NCBI GenBank assembly: GCA_002917775.1
Contig: KZ627160.1
Coordinates: forward strand, 434,224-498,223
Origin: Glaciozyma antarctica PI12
Lineage: Eukaryota; Basidiomycota; Microbotryomycetes; Kriegeriales; Camptobasidiaceae
Reading direction: 5' to 3'
DNA: 64,000 nt
Shown here: one piece after another, positions 21,394-31,665 of the stretch
Position numbering within the stretch: position 1 is the first letter of the stretch
Layout: each line of letters opens with the position of its first letter
Notes under the pieces: model-generated
Databases searched by the model: none
Seen by the model: the letters and a program-made list of their open reading frames with translations, nothing else
What the model was told of the DNA's origin: nothing
Made by a program: the position numbers and the translations under genes

Positions 21394-22982
21394 CTAATCC
21401 TCCTCCTTCGCCGCAAGCACAGCCTCGTCCTTTGCCTCCATCTCTCCGACATCTGGCTTCTCCTCCTTCACGGCCATCTCCAGAACGTCCCAAAGCGCCT
21501 CGACCGGCCAATCCACCGTCGCCTCCGGCATATCGAGCCGTTCCCCCGTGTTCCTCTTCTCCACCTGCGCCTTGAGGTCCTTCCAAATCGCAATCTTGGC
21601 GTCAATCTGTACGCTCATCAGTTCTGCTCGCAGCGAGGAGGTCGGAGAGAGTACGGACCTGGTACGCTACGACGCGGGCCGAGGTCGATGGGACGCAGTA
21701 GAAGTAGATGATTTCGCGCTCGCCAGTGGTGGAGGATTCGGAGGGAGGGAACGAGATGGTGAGCGGCTGGATGCCGGGCGAGACTTTGATGGATTTCGGC
21801 TTGCGAGGGGACGAAGATTTGCGAGATTTGGAGGTGCTGGAGTTGGCTCGAGTCGCTTGGCGGGAGGAGGATGGATTTGATTGAGGAGGAGGGAGTTGGT
21901 TGAGGTACCAGCTGCGCGAGGAGTCAGCGAGGTTCGCAGGGACGAGATCTGAACGATCTTAACGCACAAGACGATTTCGCAGATTCCCATTCCGACGAAG
22001 TTAATGACCCTGCAGACCTGCGTGAACAAACTGGAGCTCCAGCACAAGAACGGGACGTACTTTGGGCGAAGCAGGATGAGCTTGCGAAGGAACGTCGGGA
22101 CTGCGGCACGCATCTCGTCTCTGCTGAGCTCGGAAGCCTGGCAGGGGCGAGTAAGTAGCGAACGGAATGCGAGTGAGCTGATTACCTCTGCTGATGGGCG
22201 GAGAACAAGATTCGTGCTGCACGTGGGTCAGTACAAGCTCGCAAGAAGGGAGGAGGGAAAGTCCTCACTTGCCGATGTTGTAGAGCTCGGGAAGGAGACG
22301 ACACTCGGCAGGAGACATCTTGCGATCCGTGAATCCGCTTCCATAGAGGCACTAGAGTCGAGCATCAGCTGCGGCAGAGGAGCGTGAGAGGGAAGCTGCT
22401 CTCGCCTTGTAGTAATGATTTGTAGGGCCAGCGTCTGTACGTTGATCAGCCCCTCTTGACCGCCATTAAGAAAGCAACTACTCACAGTGCTGTCCCATCT
22501 TCGCGCTCACAAGGCCTGCAGTCCGCAGGCTTCAGCGCAACCTCTTCCCCAACAAGCCAGGAAGACGCACCTGGGTTGATTCCACAGCAGAGCAGGGCAA
22601 GTCCCTCACGCACACAATCGTGCACTCGGTCTTCAAGATGTGCGTACATCGAAGGATCGGCGTAGGGTCTCGAAGGCTTCTTCTTCTTCTTAGGTGACGG
22701 CCCTCCCTCGTCCCTCATCACCTCGCCCTCCTTCTCCAGCTCCTCTGACGCCGAGCGTTTGAAGTACGGACTCGAGCCATTCTGCTTGAGAGTACCGTTC
22801 TTGCGAGGTGAAGAGCGGCGCAAAGGTGCGGGAGCGGTGACGGGCGGAGGCTGGGTGGAGGACGCGCGGGGAGAGGGGCTGCTGGGGTGGCTTTTGCTGG
22901 GGCTCTGCGCGAATGCAAAGCGATCCAGTGCGCTGCCGAACGTCAACGGAGCTTCTGGGCTTTTCATCCTTCGTCTTTTCAT
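21394..22982 (-). CDS. Thymine-DNA glycosylase (MUG/TDG family)
   Basis: Removes thymine or uracil from G/T and G/U mispairs. The N-terminal 150 residues are basic and Ser/Pro-rich with a nuclear-localisation-like KKKKKP. The core starts LALLCCGINPG, the TDG/MUG active-site motif G-I-N-P-G. The spliced exons then read LVSAKMGQHYAGPTNHYYKC, LYGSGFTDRKMSPAECRLLP, TNLVLRPSAE, VINFVGMGICEIVL and YFYCVPSTSARVVAYQ, the family's C-terminal loop. The ATG at 22982 (MKRRRMKSPE) is the first in frame. About eight introns, one of which (about 22360-22414) has a GC donor. Tail ends acidic (KEED). Neighbour SET2 is convergent. Confidence 0.9.
22360..22414 (-). other. GC-AG intron in the thymine-DNA glycosylase gene
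   Basis: Minus-strand junctions: ctacaag|gcgagagc ... gctgat branch ... gactctag|tgcctctat. No GT occurs between the conserved NHYYK and CLYGSGF codons, so the GC donor is forced by the protein sequence. Confidence 0.75.
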
Positions 22983-23278
22983 CCAGGTTGGTCGAGCGAG
23001 CGATGCCAACCCTCGTCGAAGCCTTTTCTCTGAAGCTCCCCTCCCGTTTTTCTATCCCATGTTCTCGTGCAGTGAATGGCCAACGAAAGCTTCACGCTGA
23101 CAGCGCTAAAGCGAGACTTTCGGGGCCTGGGAGTCTCCTTGCAGGCGAAAGATCTCGCAGGTCGCTACCGAACTCTGTGCTCTCTCTCCCTTCCAACGCG
23201 CGACCTTCTCTCAGCGAAAACGATGTTCGCGTCGTTCAATACATCAAGTACTTCAGAATCTATCCATGTATATCTATA

Positions 23279-26200
23279 TCACGCCTTCATGGTGGCATTC
23301 TTCTGGCGACCGAGGTCGAGAGCGAGAGCAATCTTGAACGCGATGCTGAGGAGGAGAGGTGTCAGCTCGCTGAACGCGCGAAGGAGACAAGAAGACGCAC
23401 TCGACGCTGTTCTGCGTGCCACGGAACTCGGAAGCACCGGGACCCCAGGCGTAGACGGGAACGTCGGTGAGGGAGTGAACTCCGCTCGCCGCAGATCCAG
23501 GCAGGTTGCCCGAGACGAAGAATCCCTCAGTTCCGTCCTCGGCTGCGAAAACAGTGCGTTAGCGAGACCACAGAGAGAGGAGCGCTGGAGACGTACGGTT
23601 CGCGTAGTAGGTGCCGTTGGCCTTGACGGCAGCGCTGCGGTACTCGGGGTGGACCTTGAAGTCCTCGTTACGGTCGACGTTGGCGGAAAGTCCCATGGCT
23701 GCGACGTAACGCGGACTCCAGTTGACGGGGAATCCAGTTCCCTGCTTGCCGACGACGATCGTGTTGTTGGTGGCGAGCTGTCCAGGCTCGACCATGTACT
23801 CGCTGAGTCCAGATTGCGCGTCTGCAGCAATGTTTCAGCGAGGCGGCAGTATGGCGAGCACGAGCAAACGTACAGGTGCCGATGGCGCTGCGACGGGTGA
23901 TGTTGGTCGTCTGGGCGGCCATGTACTTGGTGTCGGAGCTTCCGAAGACGTCGAAACCGCTAAGAAAATAGTAAAGGCATGTTAGCGGTGTGAGAGAGGG
24001 AGAATGATGGTGCGGAGTGCTGATGTGTAGGGAAGTGATGGAGAGGACGTACTGTCCGTGGTCGGCGGTCACGACGATAAGGGTCTCCTCAAACTCTCCA
24101 ATCTATCGAACACGCGGGAGTCAGCTTGCGAAGGAGGCAGCGGGCGAGGAGGCGACTCACGTCCTTCAAGTGCTGGATCGTAGCGCGAATAGTGTCGTCG
24201 AACTAGTGTAGTCTCATCCAAGAGCGCGGTCGTCTGGAGAATCATGAGATCAGTTTCGTACTACTGTTCTCCGAGAGCTGGATTTTGCGCACAATCGGCA
24301 GCGTGCATCGCCTTGTCGATCGAGGCCGCCTCGGACATGAGAACCCATCCAGCACTCTTGCTTCCGTTGTTGCCGTTCTTCTTCCCCTTCTTGGCGCGAG
24401 TGGAGAGGATATCGATCGCCTTGAGCTGTAGAGGGAAACGATTAGTGTCGTAGTTCTCTTAAGCGAGAACAAAAACCCACAGTCATGTCCTTGAGTCCAG
24501 GCTGGTCAACAGCTCCGAGCGAGCCGTTGTACTGCTTGATGTCGGCGAGGGTCTCGGGGAAGATGTTGCGATCAAGCCAGGTGCTCATCGTCGAGGTGGA
24601 GAAGAGTCCGAGAGCGCGGTCGGTGAGGGAGAGGCTGGCGAGCGTCGTGTTGTCGTGCACGAACTGGTAGCCGGCGGCGGTCCACTTGTCGACCTGGCTG
24701 ATGTTCTTGTTCGAGTTGCGAGGCATGAAGTCGGCTCCTCCTCCACCGAACACTGCGTATACGTGATCAGCGAGTGCGACAATGAAAGAAGGCGAGAAGA
24801 ACGCACAGACATCGGGGCCGTCCCAGTTGGTCCACGAGTAGTTTCCAGTGACTCCTGGAAACAAAAAGCGACTGGATCAGCCTTGAGGTCAGAGAAGAAG
24901 CGTGCGTGCGTACCGTGGAGGTACTGGTCGACGATGGCGTCGGACTCGCCACGCCTTGTCGTGTGAGCGCAGACGGCGGCAGGAGTGGCGTCGGACACAG
25001 CAGCGGTCGAGACGATTCCGACCTGACCACCGTAGATGCGACGGAACATCTCGAAGAGAGTCTCGAACTTGGGCGCAGTGAAGGGGTTTCCGGTGGAGTC
25101 CTGCGAAGGCGAGCGAGCGGTCAGCGAAATTAGAGCGGGGAGGCAGGAGTGAGGCTCACGGCGTAGGTGTTGAGGCCGTTCACAGTAGCCTTCTTGCCTG
25201 CGTAAAGAGCAGTGGCGGAGTTGGCCGAGTCGGTGATAAAGGAGTCTGGGAGGCGAGGTCAGTCGTAACTTGGAGCGGAGGTGAGGCTCGCTGCTCACCG
25301 ATCGAGTGGGTCATCTGGGTACCGACGTCCTTGCAGTCGTCCATCGCCATCTGCGTCTGGTACTTTCCTGAGCGACGAGAAGGTCAGCAAAGGCGCAAAG
25401 GAGCACGGAGGAGCGAGAACTTACCGTTGATGGACTTGTGTCCGAGGAGACGCGCAGCGGTGATCATGGAGGTCTGAGAGTGGGAACGTCAGTCGGCAAT
25501 AGTAGAAGACGCTTGCGAAGAAGTGCTCACCGACATGCCATCTCCAACGAACAAAACGACGTTCTTCGCCTTGCGCTTCTCAGCGAGAGGCTTGACGCTC
25601 CAGTAGGCGAGAGTCTCGCTGCCGCCGTTGTACTTGAGGCGGAGAACGTACTGTCCTGGGTTGTAACTGATAGCCAGGAGTCAATTTTGCTCGTTTTTGG
25701 TGCACGTCGCAACGCACAGAGTGACATGGCGGTAGGACTTGGCGAGCACGTTCACAAGAGTGGGCGTCTCCGCGTCCTGTGCGAAGAGATCCTCGTAATA
25801 GGTAAAGTTGTACGACTCCACTGCGGGAAAGCGTCAGTGTCTGTGCGGAAGGCGGGGGAGAGAAAGCGTACCAGTAGGGTCCGAACGACCGTAGAACTTG
25901 GCGAGCTCCTTCATGTCTCCTCCCTCGCCCCCGATCTCGAGAGAGAACTCGGGGTTCACGACGCCTCCGTTGAAGATCTCCGTGCCATTGACGGGAGCTT
26001 GAACCTCGATACGGATATCGAAGACCTGACCTAAACACGGCAAGACGCATCAGCGATGTCGCGAAGCAGGTTCGGAGCCGCTCCGTACCAGCGATGAAGT
26101 CGGTTTGGTCCTGCACGTAGAAGTCAGCTCGATGAAGGTTGCTAGGTAAGGAAACTGCACGTGCAGGAGGGAAGATGCAGCCCAGAGTGGGGCAAGTCCC

Positions 26201-26284
26201 AGTCCGTCGGAAAGTCTGCGCCGAGGCCTGCGCCGAGAGAGCGACGAGAGAAGCGAGCGTATACCAGATCTTGAGGCCGCCCAT
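23279..26284 (-). CDS. Secreted alkaline phosphatase
   Basis: Phosphomonoesterase of the alkaline phosphatase family. Signal peptide MGGLKIWYTLASLVALSAQASA. An extra N-terminal beta-rich region follows (residues about 60-190), then NVVLFVGDGMS with the metal-binding Asp, the catalytic Ser region DSFITDSANSATALYAGKKA, and GGGGADFMPRNSNKN. Downstream are MSEAASIDKAMHAADYDRAL, IVVTADHGHGFDVFG and a final metal His in GVHSLTDVPVYAWGPGA. More than fifteen short introns. The protein ends GRQKNATMKA without a GPI-type hydrophobic tail, so a soluble secreted or vacuolar enzyme is likely. A CACGTG box lies 263 bp upstream of the ATG, the core bound by Pho4/NUC-1-type factors of phosphate starvation. 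That regulation is inferred. Confidence 0.9.
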
Positions 26285-26907
26285 TATGTTGAGGTAGAAG
26301 CAGAGAGGTGCACGAAGGAGAGAGCAGAGGGCGCGGCGAAAAAGCAGAAGGCGAAGGCGGACTTTCGCGATGACCGCCGAGCAGACGACCCCAGAGCTAC
26401 TACAGCGCGCACCGTCGCCCAACGTGTTAGCTGGAGCTACTGCTAGAGGTGCAGCTAGTGGATGGGAGCTCGAAATTAGAAAGCACACGGTCAAGTCGGA
26501 TCAGTAATCTACCTTGGCGCGTGCCTGACTGCGAGAAGAGGGAGCGCACGTGCGACGATTCGAGTCGTTCGTCCTGGCCTCTCACTCTCACCGTGGTGGA
26601 GGGCCGACAGAATATAGAGCGAGAGCGGCTGTTGCGAACGATGCCCATCAAAGGTCGAAGCAAGAGAGGGAACGCCGGAGACGCAGTTGGGAGGTCACCT
26701 GCGGGGCGAGCGACGTCAGCAAGCCCAACGAGAGCGATGGAGATGTGCTTACCATCTGCGTAGCTCTCAAAGCTCTGGTAGCGTACCGATCCGTCAAAGA
26801 TGGGGGTGGGGAGTTCGAAGCGAGAGCGGCGTCCGAAGCAAAACGAGAAGTACGCAACCTCGCTCCGCGAAGCAATCGATTCCCTCGATTTCGAAACGGC
26901 TCCCCCC
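26285..26907. other. Intergenic region between alkaline phosphatase and an unknown protein; holds an intron-like signature
   Basis: Mostly phosphatase promoter. On the minus strand, about 26695-26750 looks like a genuine intron (donor gtaagc, branch gctgac, acceptor gccccgcag). Flanking open sequence reads FELPTPIFDGSVRYQSFESY before it. I cannot find a matching start or a known protein, so it may be an extra 3' exon or a UTR intron of the upstream gene (26908-28591), or a small gene. A 45-codon plus-strand ORF starts at 26371 with no recognisable content. Confidence 0.3.
26547..26552. promoter_or_regulatory. CACGTG E-box upstream of alkaline phosphatase
   Basis: Perfect palindrome CACGTG in context gcgCACGTGcga, about 260 bp before the phosphatase ATG. 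This is the core recognised by bHLH factors such as Pho4/NUC-1 and also by others (e.g. Cbf1), so identity of the binder is open. Confidence 0.4.
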
Positions 26908-28591
26908 TTACACCAACACACCGAACCTCGAGCACATGAGAGCCTTGAAGACGCGCTCCCCCTCCTCGTCCCTCCTCATTCTCGCCTCCCGCTCCCGTTC
27001 CAGCTCCTCCGGCGGTCTCGGGTCCCAAAAAACATCTCCCTCTTCCCCCTCCGTAAGGTCCTTCGACAGCGGAGCTGTCCAATTGGAGTAGGACGTGCCG
27101 AAAGAGGGCAGCGTGACTTCGTACGAAGGGTCCCAGGCCCAAATCTCCGAGCCAACTTCGATCAGGTGAAGGTCGTGCGGAGTCGCGGGGAGAAAGAGTG
27201 TACGCGCGTTGCCAGAAGTTTTGTGACGCTTGTGAGGGAGAGGTGAGGGTCTTGTTCGGGCGAGCGAGGATGAGGAAGGATGCGAATGGAGGGAGAGAAG
27301 GACGAGGCCTTCGAGATCGACGTCCGCACTTTCCTCGTCGAGTTCAGCAGTTTCGGCTTCGGAAAGGAGCATTCGGCACTTGATGAGAACGATCTTGCTC
27401 TCCTCCCAGTGACGATTCGTTTCGAGAGGAGTGGAAAGGAGCTCGATGACGAGGAGGCGGATCGAGGGCTGGAGAGCTTTGGCGAGGAGAGGAAGTGCGA
27501 GGGGCGAGTTCTTGTCGATCTGACGTCCGATAGTGTGAATCCAGAAAGCCTGCTCCGTGCGTGCGCTCGAGATCGTGTCCGAAGCGCGAGAGGCGAGACC
27601 GGCACTGGGGGGCGAGGAGGCGTCAGCGACAGGCCCAGCAGCGTAAGAAAAGAGCGTTCGGCGTACACGGTGTATACTCCTTTCCGCTTCTTCGGACTCC
27701 AGCTTTCGGCCGTTCCATCCTCCCCTTGCCCGTCCCAATCGCTCCCCGGTACCGGCGCAGCGGGAACCATATCGGAGAGCCTCGTCGTCCCCATCTCCAC
27801 CTTGACCGCGCGAGTCGCGACTGATTCGAAGAGGCGTGAGGCTTGGGCAGAGATCGGAGTTGTAAGGAGAGGCTTGCGGGGAGAGGCGTCATCGGCGAGC
27901 GAGACTGGTCGGGGGCGAGGGGGCGTCTGAAGAGACCTCTTGGAGGCGTTGCCAAGCCTCGCGACACTCTTTGGAGGAGCAAAGGACGGCAGAGGCTTGA
28001 AAGTAGGAGTGCGGGAGGTGATTGCGTTGGTGGGGGGAGTGTTGGGCCGTCCGAAGGAAGTGAGGGCTGGCGGAGGTGGTCAGCAGGGATCAGCACGGTG
28101 GGATGGAACCAGCTCACCCTGCATCGTCCGAGGCTTTTTGTTCGGGGTAGAAACGCCTGCTCCCTCCTTTTCAACCGCTGCCAGTCGACTCGAGCCGGCC
28201 ACAGCGTTCCCGTGTTCTGCGCTCCGCTCAGGCCGCTTAGCCCTCCACTGCTCCACGTCGCGGCGACCTGCTTGCTGCTGCTCCACGGGAAGGTCGGAAG
28301 GAGCCAGAGCGGGGGCAGGTGGGAGTGGTCGGAGCTTCTTGAGAGGAGTAGCTCGGCGTGGTGGCGTAGGGAGAACAGGCGCGAAGGTGTTGAAGGCTAC
28401 GCGAGTCATCAGCTCTCCCTTCCCCCGCAGTCTTGCAAGAACTCACGCTGTAGCCTACGTGCAGGCTTGCCAGCCACCGAGGCCTGTGCCGTCGTCCCGC
28501 TCCCCGACGCGACTCTGCCCTCCTCTGCTCCTCCCGCCGGTCGCTCCTGGCCAGCTTGCTCCGTTCGAGGTCGTTTTGGCGGTGGGACCAT
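26908..28591 (-). CDS. Unrecognised Pro-rich protein
   Basis: Spliced from about four exons. The N-terminus is basic and Pro-rich (MVPPPKRPRTEQ; PTPPRRATPLKKLRPLPPAP), followed by a disordered Ser/Pro region. A predicted folded C-terminal half includes TEQAFWIHTIGRQIDKNSPL, LAKALQPSIRLLVIELLSTP and ATPHDLHLIEVGSEIWAWDP. The intron that joins the two halves uses donor gtacgc near 27670 and acceptor at about 27608; this is the one that keeps the frame into AGLASRASDT. Start at 28591 is the ATG before PPPKRPR; an in-frame ATG at 28663 is an alternative. The KRPR-type motif suggests a nuclear protein. I do not recognise the family and assign no function. Confidence 0.55.
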
Positions 28592-29652
28592 GGATCTTGT
28601 GGTCAGGCAAGCTGGGAGCAACGAGTTGGGCAAGGTGGGGAGTGGTGGAAGGTGAGAAAGCACCGGTCGCGTCTCAGCCCTTTTGCTAACCGCCTGGGTC
28701 CTCGATGATCCAGGGTGCTTCCCGCTATACTTCTATCTACGCGCCATCTATCTGCGGGCGCTCTCATCGCGCCCACGCGCACCCCCAGCAGTCGTCTCCC
28801 GCGATCCCGCCGTCGACCTTGACTAATCTCTCCCCTTTCCCTCGCCAAAGCATCGTACCACTGCTAGTAGGGAGCTCACGGAATGGAGGGCGTTAGCCCC
28901 GGTTCGAGGCCAGCTCTCCCAGCCTGCCGGTGCTCTCGTGGTCGACGCGACGCAGACATCGTCTTCGACGACGTTGCGCAGGACTTGCTGCCTCCACAGC
29001 CAGATTCGTTCCCTTCGATCTCGTGAGCACGGGCAATTTGCGAAACAAGGACCTTTCGGGATGACTCAGGAGTCTTGGATAAAGGGAGGGATCAGGAATA
29101 CGAAGGAGGTCGGTCGGGAGGTGGGAGCGGAGGTAGCGCTGCGTGGGATTTATGGTCGATGCAGAGGGAGGAAGGATGCACGGGCTGCTGAGGTCGAAGG
29201 GGAATCGGAAAGACTTCATTGTGCTCGAGGTCATCGAAGGTGCGCTGTCCGACCTGTCTCTCACGACGCAGTTCGCTGATTTGTGTCGTCTATAGGATGG
29301 CTGCGATCGCGTAGGGAGAGAGCCTTGACGCTCTGCGTTTCGCTTTGGTAGTTGGCGTTCTTGGGCTGGAAGTGGAACCAGGAGAAAGCAGTGAGGACTG
29401 GTGGGAGACGACTCGAATCTCGCTGCCGAGAGTTCGTTCCGAAAGCAGCGCTCCCAATACCAGTAGGGGCAGATAGCGGTTCATCCCCAGCCAGTTGTGA
29501 ATTCTTCAACTGGAAAGCAGCAGCCAGGAGAAACGTCTCAGGCTGCGAAGGCGAAACTGGACGACGCAGCGCGCTCGCTCCCCTTGCCTCCTCAGGCTCT
29601 TTCGTCTTCCGTCAACTCGAGAGCTCTAGGACCCAGTACCTCTCACTCCGCC
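28592..29652. other. Intergenic region upstream of family copy A
   Basis: About 1 kb. Near 29155-29352 a possible small spliced plus-strand ORF can be read (MVDAEGGRMHGLL..., donor gtgcgctg at about 29240, acceptor at about 29294), 46 codons, unsupported by any similarity. An inverted repeat TCTCGCTGCCGAGA at 29418-29431 matches elements in front of the other family copies. Nothing else recognised. Confidence 0.35.
29418..29431. promoter_or_regulatory. Inverted-repeat element upstream of copy A
   Basis: TCTCGCTGCCGAGA: 5-bp arms TCTCG/CGAGA around a 4-nt centre, followed by a loosely conserved ttCGttccgaaag segment. Identical 14-mers lie upstream of copies C (42691-42704) and D (43981-43994), and near-matches lie upstream of B (41451-41466) and at 30478-30492. 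Confidence 0.5.
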
Positions 29653-30294
29653 ATGCGTGAGCACTTCTATACTGGTCTCCTCCAGTCTATAGTCTGATCA
29701 GTCTTCTCCCCCGCTTCGCAGCACCTTCCCACGCCCTCTGGCTCTCCCTCGACCCCGCCGACCCCAGCTCCCCTTCGCCCACTCCCGCCCTCACCTCTCT
29801 CATTCAGTCCTTCGAGAAGAATTCAAACCCCTTACTCCTCCCACCGCGCATCACTCTCCTCGACGAGTTCCAATATCGCAATGGAGGAGAACCCGGATTA
29901 CGATCCCGACCACGTCGTCGACGGCGTCCCTCTCACGATCAAGTCGAGGAACAGCGTCGTTTGGAGAAAAGGCGACTCGAAGCACCCTCCCTTCCTTGCG
30001 ATTCAGCTCGAGAGGGAACACGCAGCCAGCAGCCTCTTCTACAAAGTCGGGTACGCGATCTCGCAAACCAATCTTCGGGGGCTTTTTCCCTCGATCAAGA
30101 TCTTCGTCGACGAGGAGCTTACGGAGGAACGCGCTGGGGGGATGGTGGATCGGATGAGGAGGAACGGCGACATCGTCGAGAGGGAGGGTTGCGAGGTGCG
30201 AGGGATCGCGGGGTTGGTGGCGAGGAACGTTTGCTTGATGCAAAGGGAGGGGAAGGGGGAGTGGGAGGAAGTGGGAAGGGTCACTCTGGCTTGA
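29653..30294 (+). pseudogene. Copy A of an unrecognised lineage-specific gene family (internally deleted)
   Basis: First exon is just ATG plus one base (ccATGC|gtgagc), spliced at about 29720 to PSHALWLSLDPADPSSPSP, then LLPPRITLLDEFQ. The other copies have about 40 further codons between LLDEF and ENPDY (DPLSTLLNKLRDAVETW...). Here these are missing and the frame changes, leaving an open ORF MEENPDYDPDHVVDGVPL from 29881 to 30294 (137 codons). It ends EEVGRVTLA. The 3' UTR carries an intron (about 30301-30356) at the same place as in copies C and D. The C-terminal part (IKIFVDEELTEERAGGMVDR...NGDIVE) loosely resembles the start of a BRCT repeat, a weak guess. Could still be expressed as the shorter ORF. 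Confidence 0.55.
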
Positions 30295-30623
30295 GAAGAG
30301 GGTGCGTTTCTCTTTCGTGTTGCTTGAGGGTCTGGCTGACGGCTCGTTCGTTCAGCGATGTCGAGCCTTGATTACGCGCAATCCAGTCGCTCTTAGGGAC
30401 ACGTGAATGGAATCCACTTGCTGTTTTCGGAAATTCACTCGAGCCTGCGATTAAGGAGGGAGCAGGACCAGCGGGGATCCTCGCTACCGAGAGCTTTCTG
30501 AGAAGACTTAGACTTCGCACTGGAGAAGGGAAGCGAGAGAAACTACCCAAGAAGAGGTACTACTTTGTTCACAGGAACGACGGGGGTATGGAACATGCGA
30601 ACTATGGACACAAGCTTCGCTCC
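30295..30623 (+). other. 3' flank of copy A carrying a remnant promoter of a lost family copy
   Basis: From 30301 the sequence aligns by eye with the stretch between copies C and B read on the minus strand (41660 down to about 41450). It shows the same UTR intron ending ttcag|cgatgtcgagccttgat, the same gaatggaatcca segment, and a TCCTCGCTACCGAGA inverted repeat (30478-30492) like the one in front of copy B. Homology stops near 30530. It looks like the joint between two array units whose second member has gone. Confidence 0.5.
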
Positions 30624-31509
30624 TCACCGGTTGTTCCGCTGTTCGCGGCACCACTCTGCGAGACGACGCGTTAGCGCTACTACGCGTTGACGGAATAACG
30701 TGAGCTCACCTTCCATCGCCAATCCCGTCCCGAGAATGAGCTCCACCGAGTCGGCATACTCCTGCGAGACGCGAAGTTGAGGGAAGACCTTGCATGGAGA
30801 AGGAACAGGGACGTACAGCTTCAATCGTGAGGCTCCCATCCTTGGTGATCGCGAATGTAGACCGATTCCAGGTCGCAACGACAACCTTGGTATCCTGGTT
30901 GACGCACTGTACACGCTCGTCAGCTCTCGACCTCTAACCTCGCATTGAACGCACGATCATCCTCCCCCCACTCAAGCCCTCCATCTTCCACTTGAACCTC
31001 GACCTCCCGCTCCCTCCCCACCCATAAAACTCGTGACTTCGCGAGAAAAAGCCCGTCTTGACGACTCCCGTCGACCATCCGTTCGGGAATTGCACGAGGA
31101 AGTCAGGGGAGAAGGCTCCCTTCGTGATGTTGAGGACACGAGGTCCTTCCTTCCCGCCACGGTGGAGAGTCAGGTCCCAGCCTCCGCTGAAGAGCCGCTG
31201 AGGGAACTCAAGGTAGAACCTGGCACTAGCTTAGCGCGGGGACTCCGAGCGGGGCTGGGCGGTAGGGACTCACTCGATTGTAGCCTTGTCGGGCCCAGTT
31301 ATGACATCGTCCTTGCTCCACATCCCTCCCGCTTTGTAGACATGGAAAACGAAGGGAGCTCCAGAGGTAGGCGGCGCGGTTGGGAGCTGAGGTTGAGAGG
31401 GCTGTTCGACCGGCTGGTGAGGCGATGGAGCAGGCGCTTTCGAATGGCCTTTGGCGTCGGGCGCCCGAGCTGGTGCAGATTCGTATGGTGGAGGAGATTG
31501 AGAAGGCAT
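30624..31509 (-). CDS. Tubby C-terminal-like (DUF6593-type) protein
   Basis: Starts MPSQSPPPYESAPARAPDAK with a PPPY motif (a WW-domain ligand) in a disordered leader, then FVFHVYKAGGMWSKDDVITG. A beta-rich domain follows: RVLNITKGAFSPDFLVQFPN, SRSHEFYGWGGSGRSRFKWK, NQDTKVVVATWNRSTFAITK, and finally YADSVELILGTGLAMEEWCR. The pattern resembles fungal tubby-like/DUF6593 lipid-scramblase-fold proteins; function in these is not established. About five introns. The stop may lie one base from the coordinate given. Divergent from UTP10, 156 bp apart. Confidence 0.6.
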
Positions 31510-31665
31510 GGTAGAGGAGGAGGAGAGGAAGAGAGGATGGAATGGCCCCGCTCCCCTCTCGGCGGAATCTCCGAATTCGATCGAGGTCGGCGAACCCGGC
31601 GCACCCGGCGAAAGAGCTCCAAGAAGATTTCGCCCGCCAGATCTCTGCTCCTCCTCCTCGCAAAG

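Noticed and set aside
26371-26508. 45-codon plus-strand ORF in the phosphatase promoter
   Set aside because: No similarity recognised and no splice continuation; kept only as a note.
28885-28905. B-box-like GGTTCGAGGCC suggesting a tRNA
   Set aside because: The T stem does not pair and no A box or acceptor stem lies upstream at the right distance.
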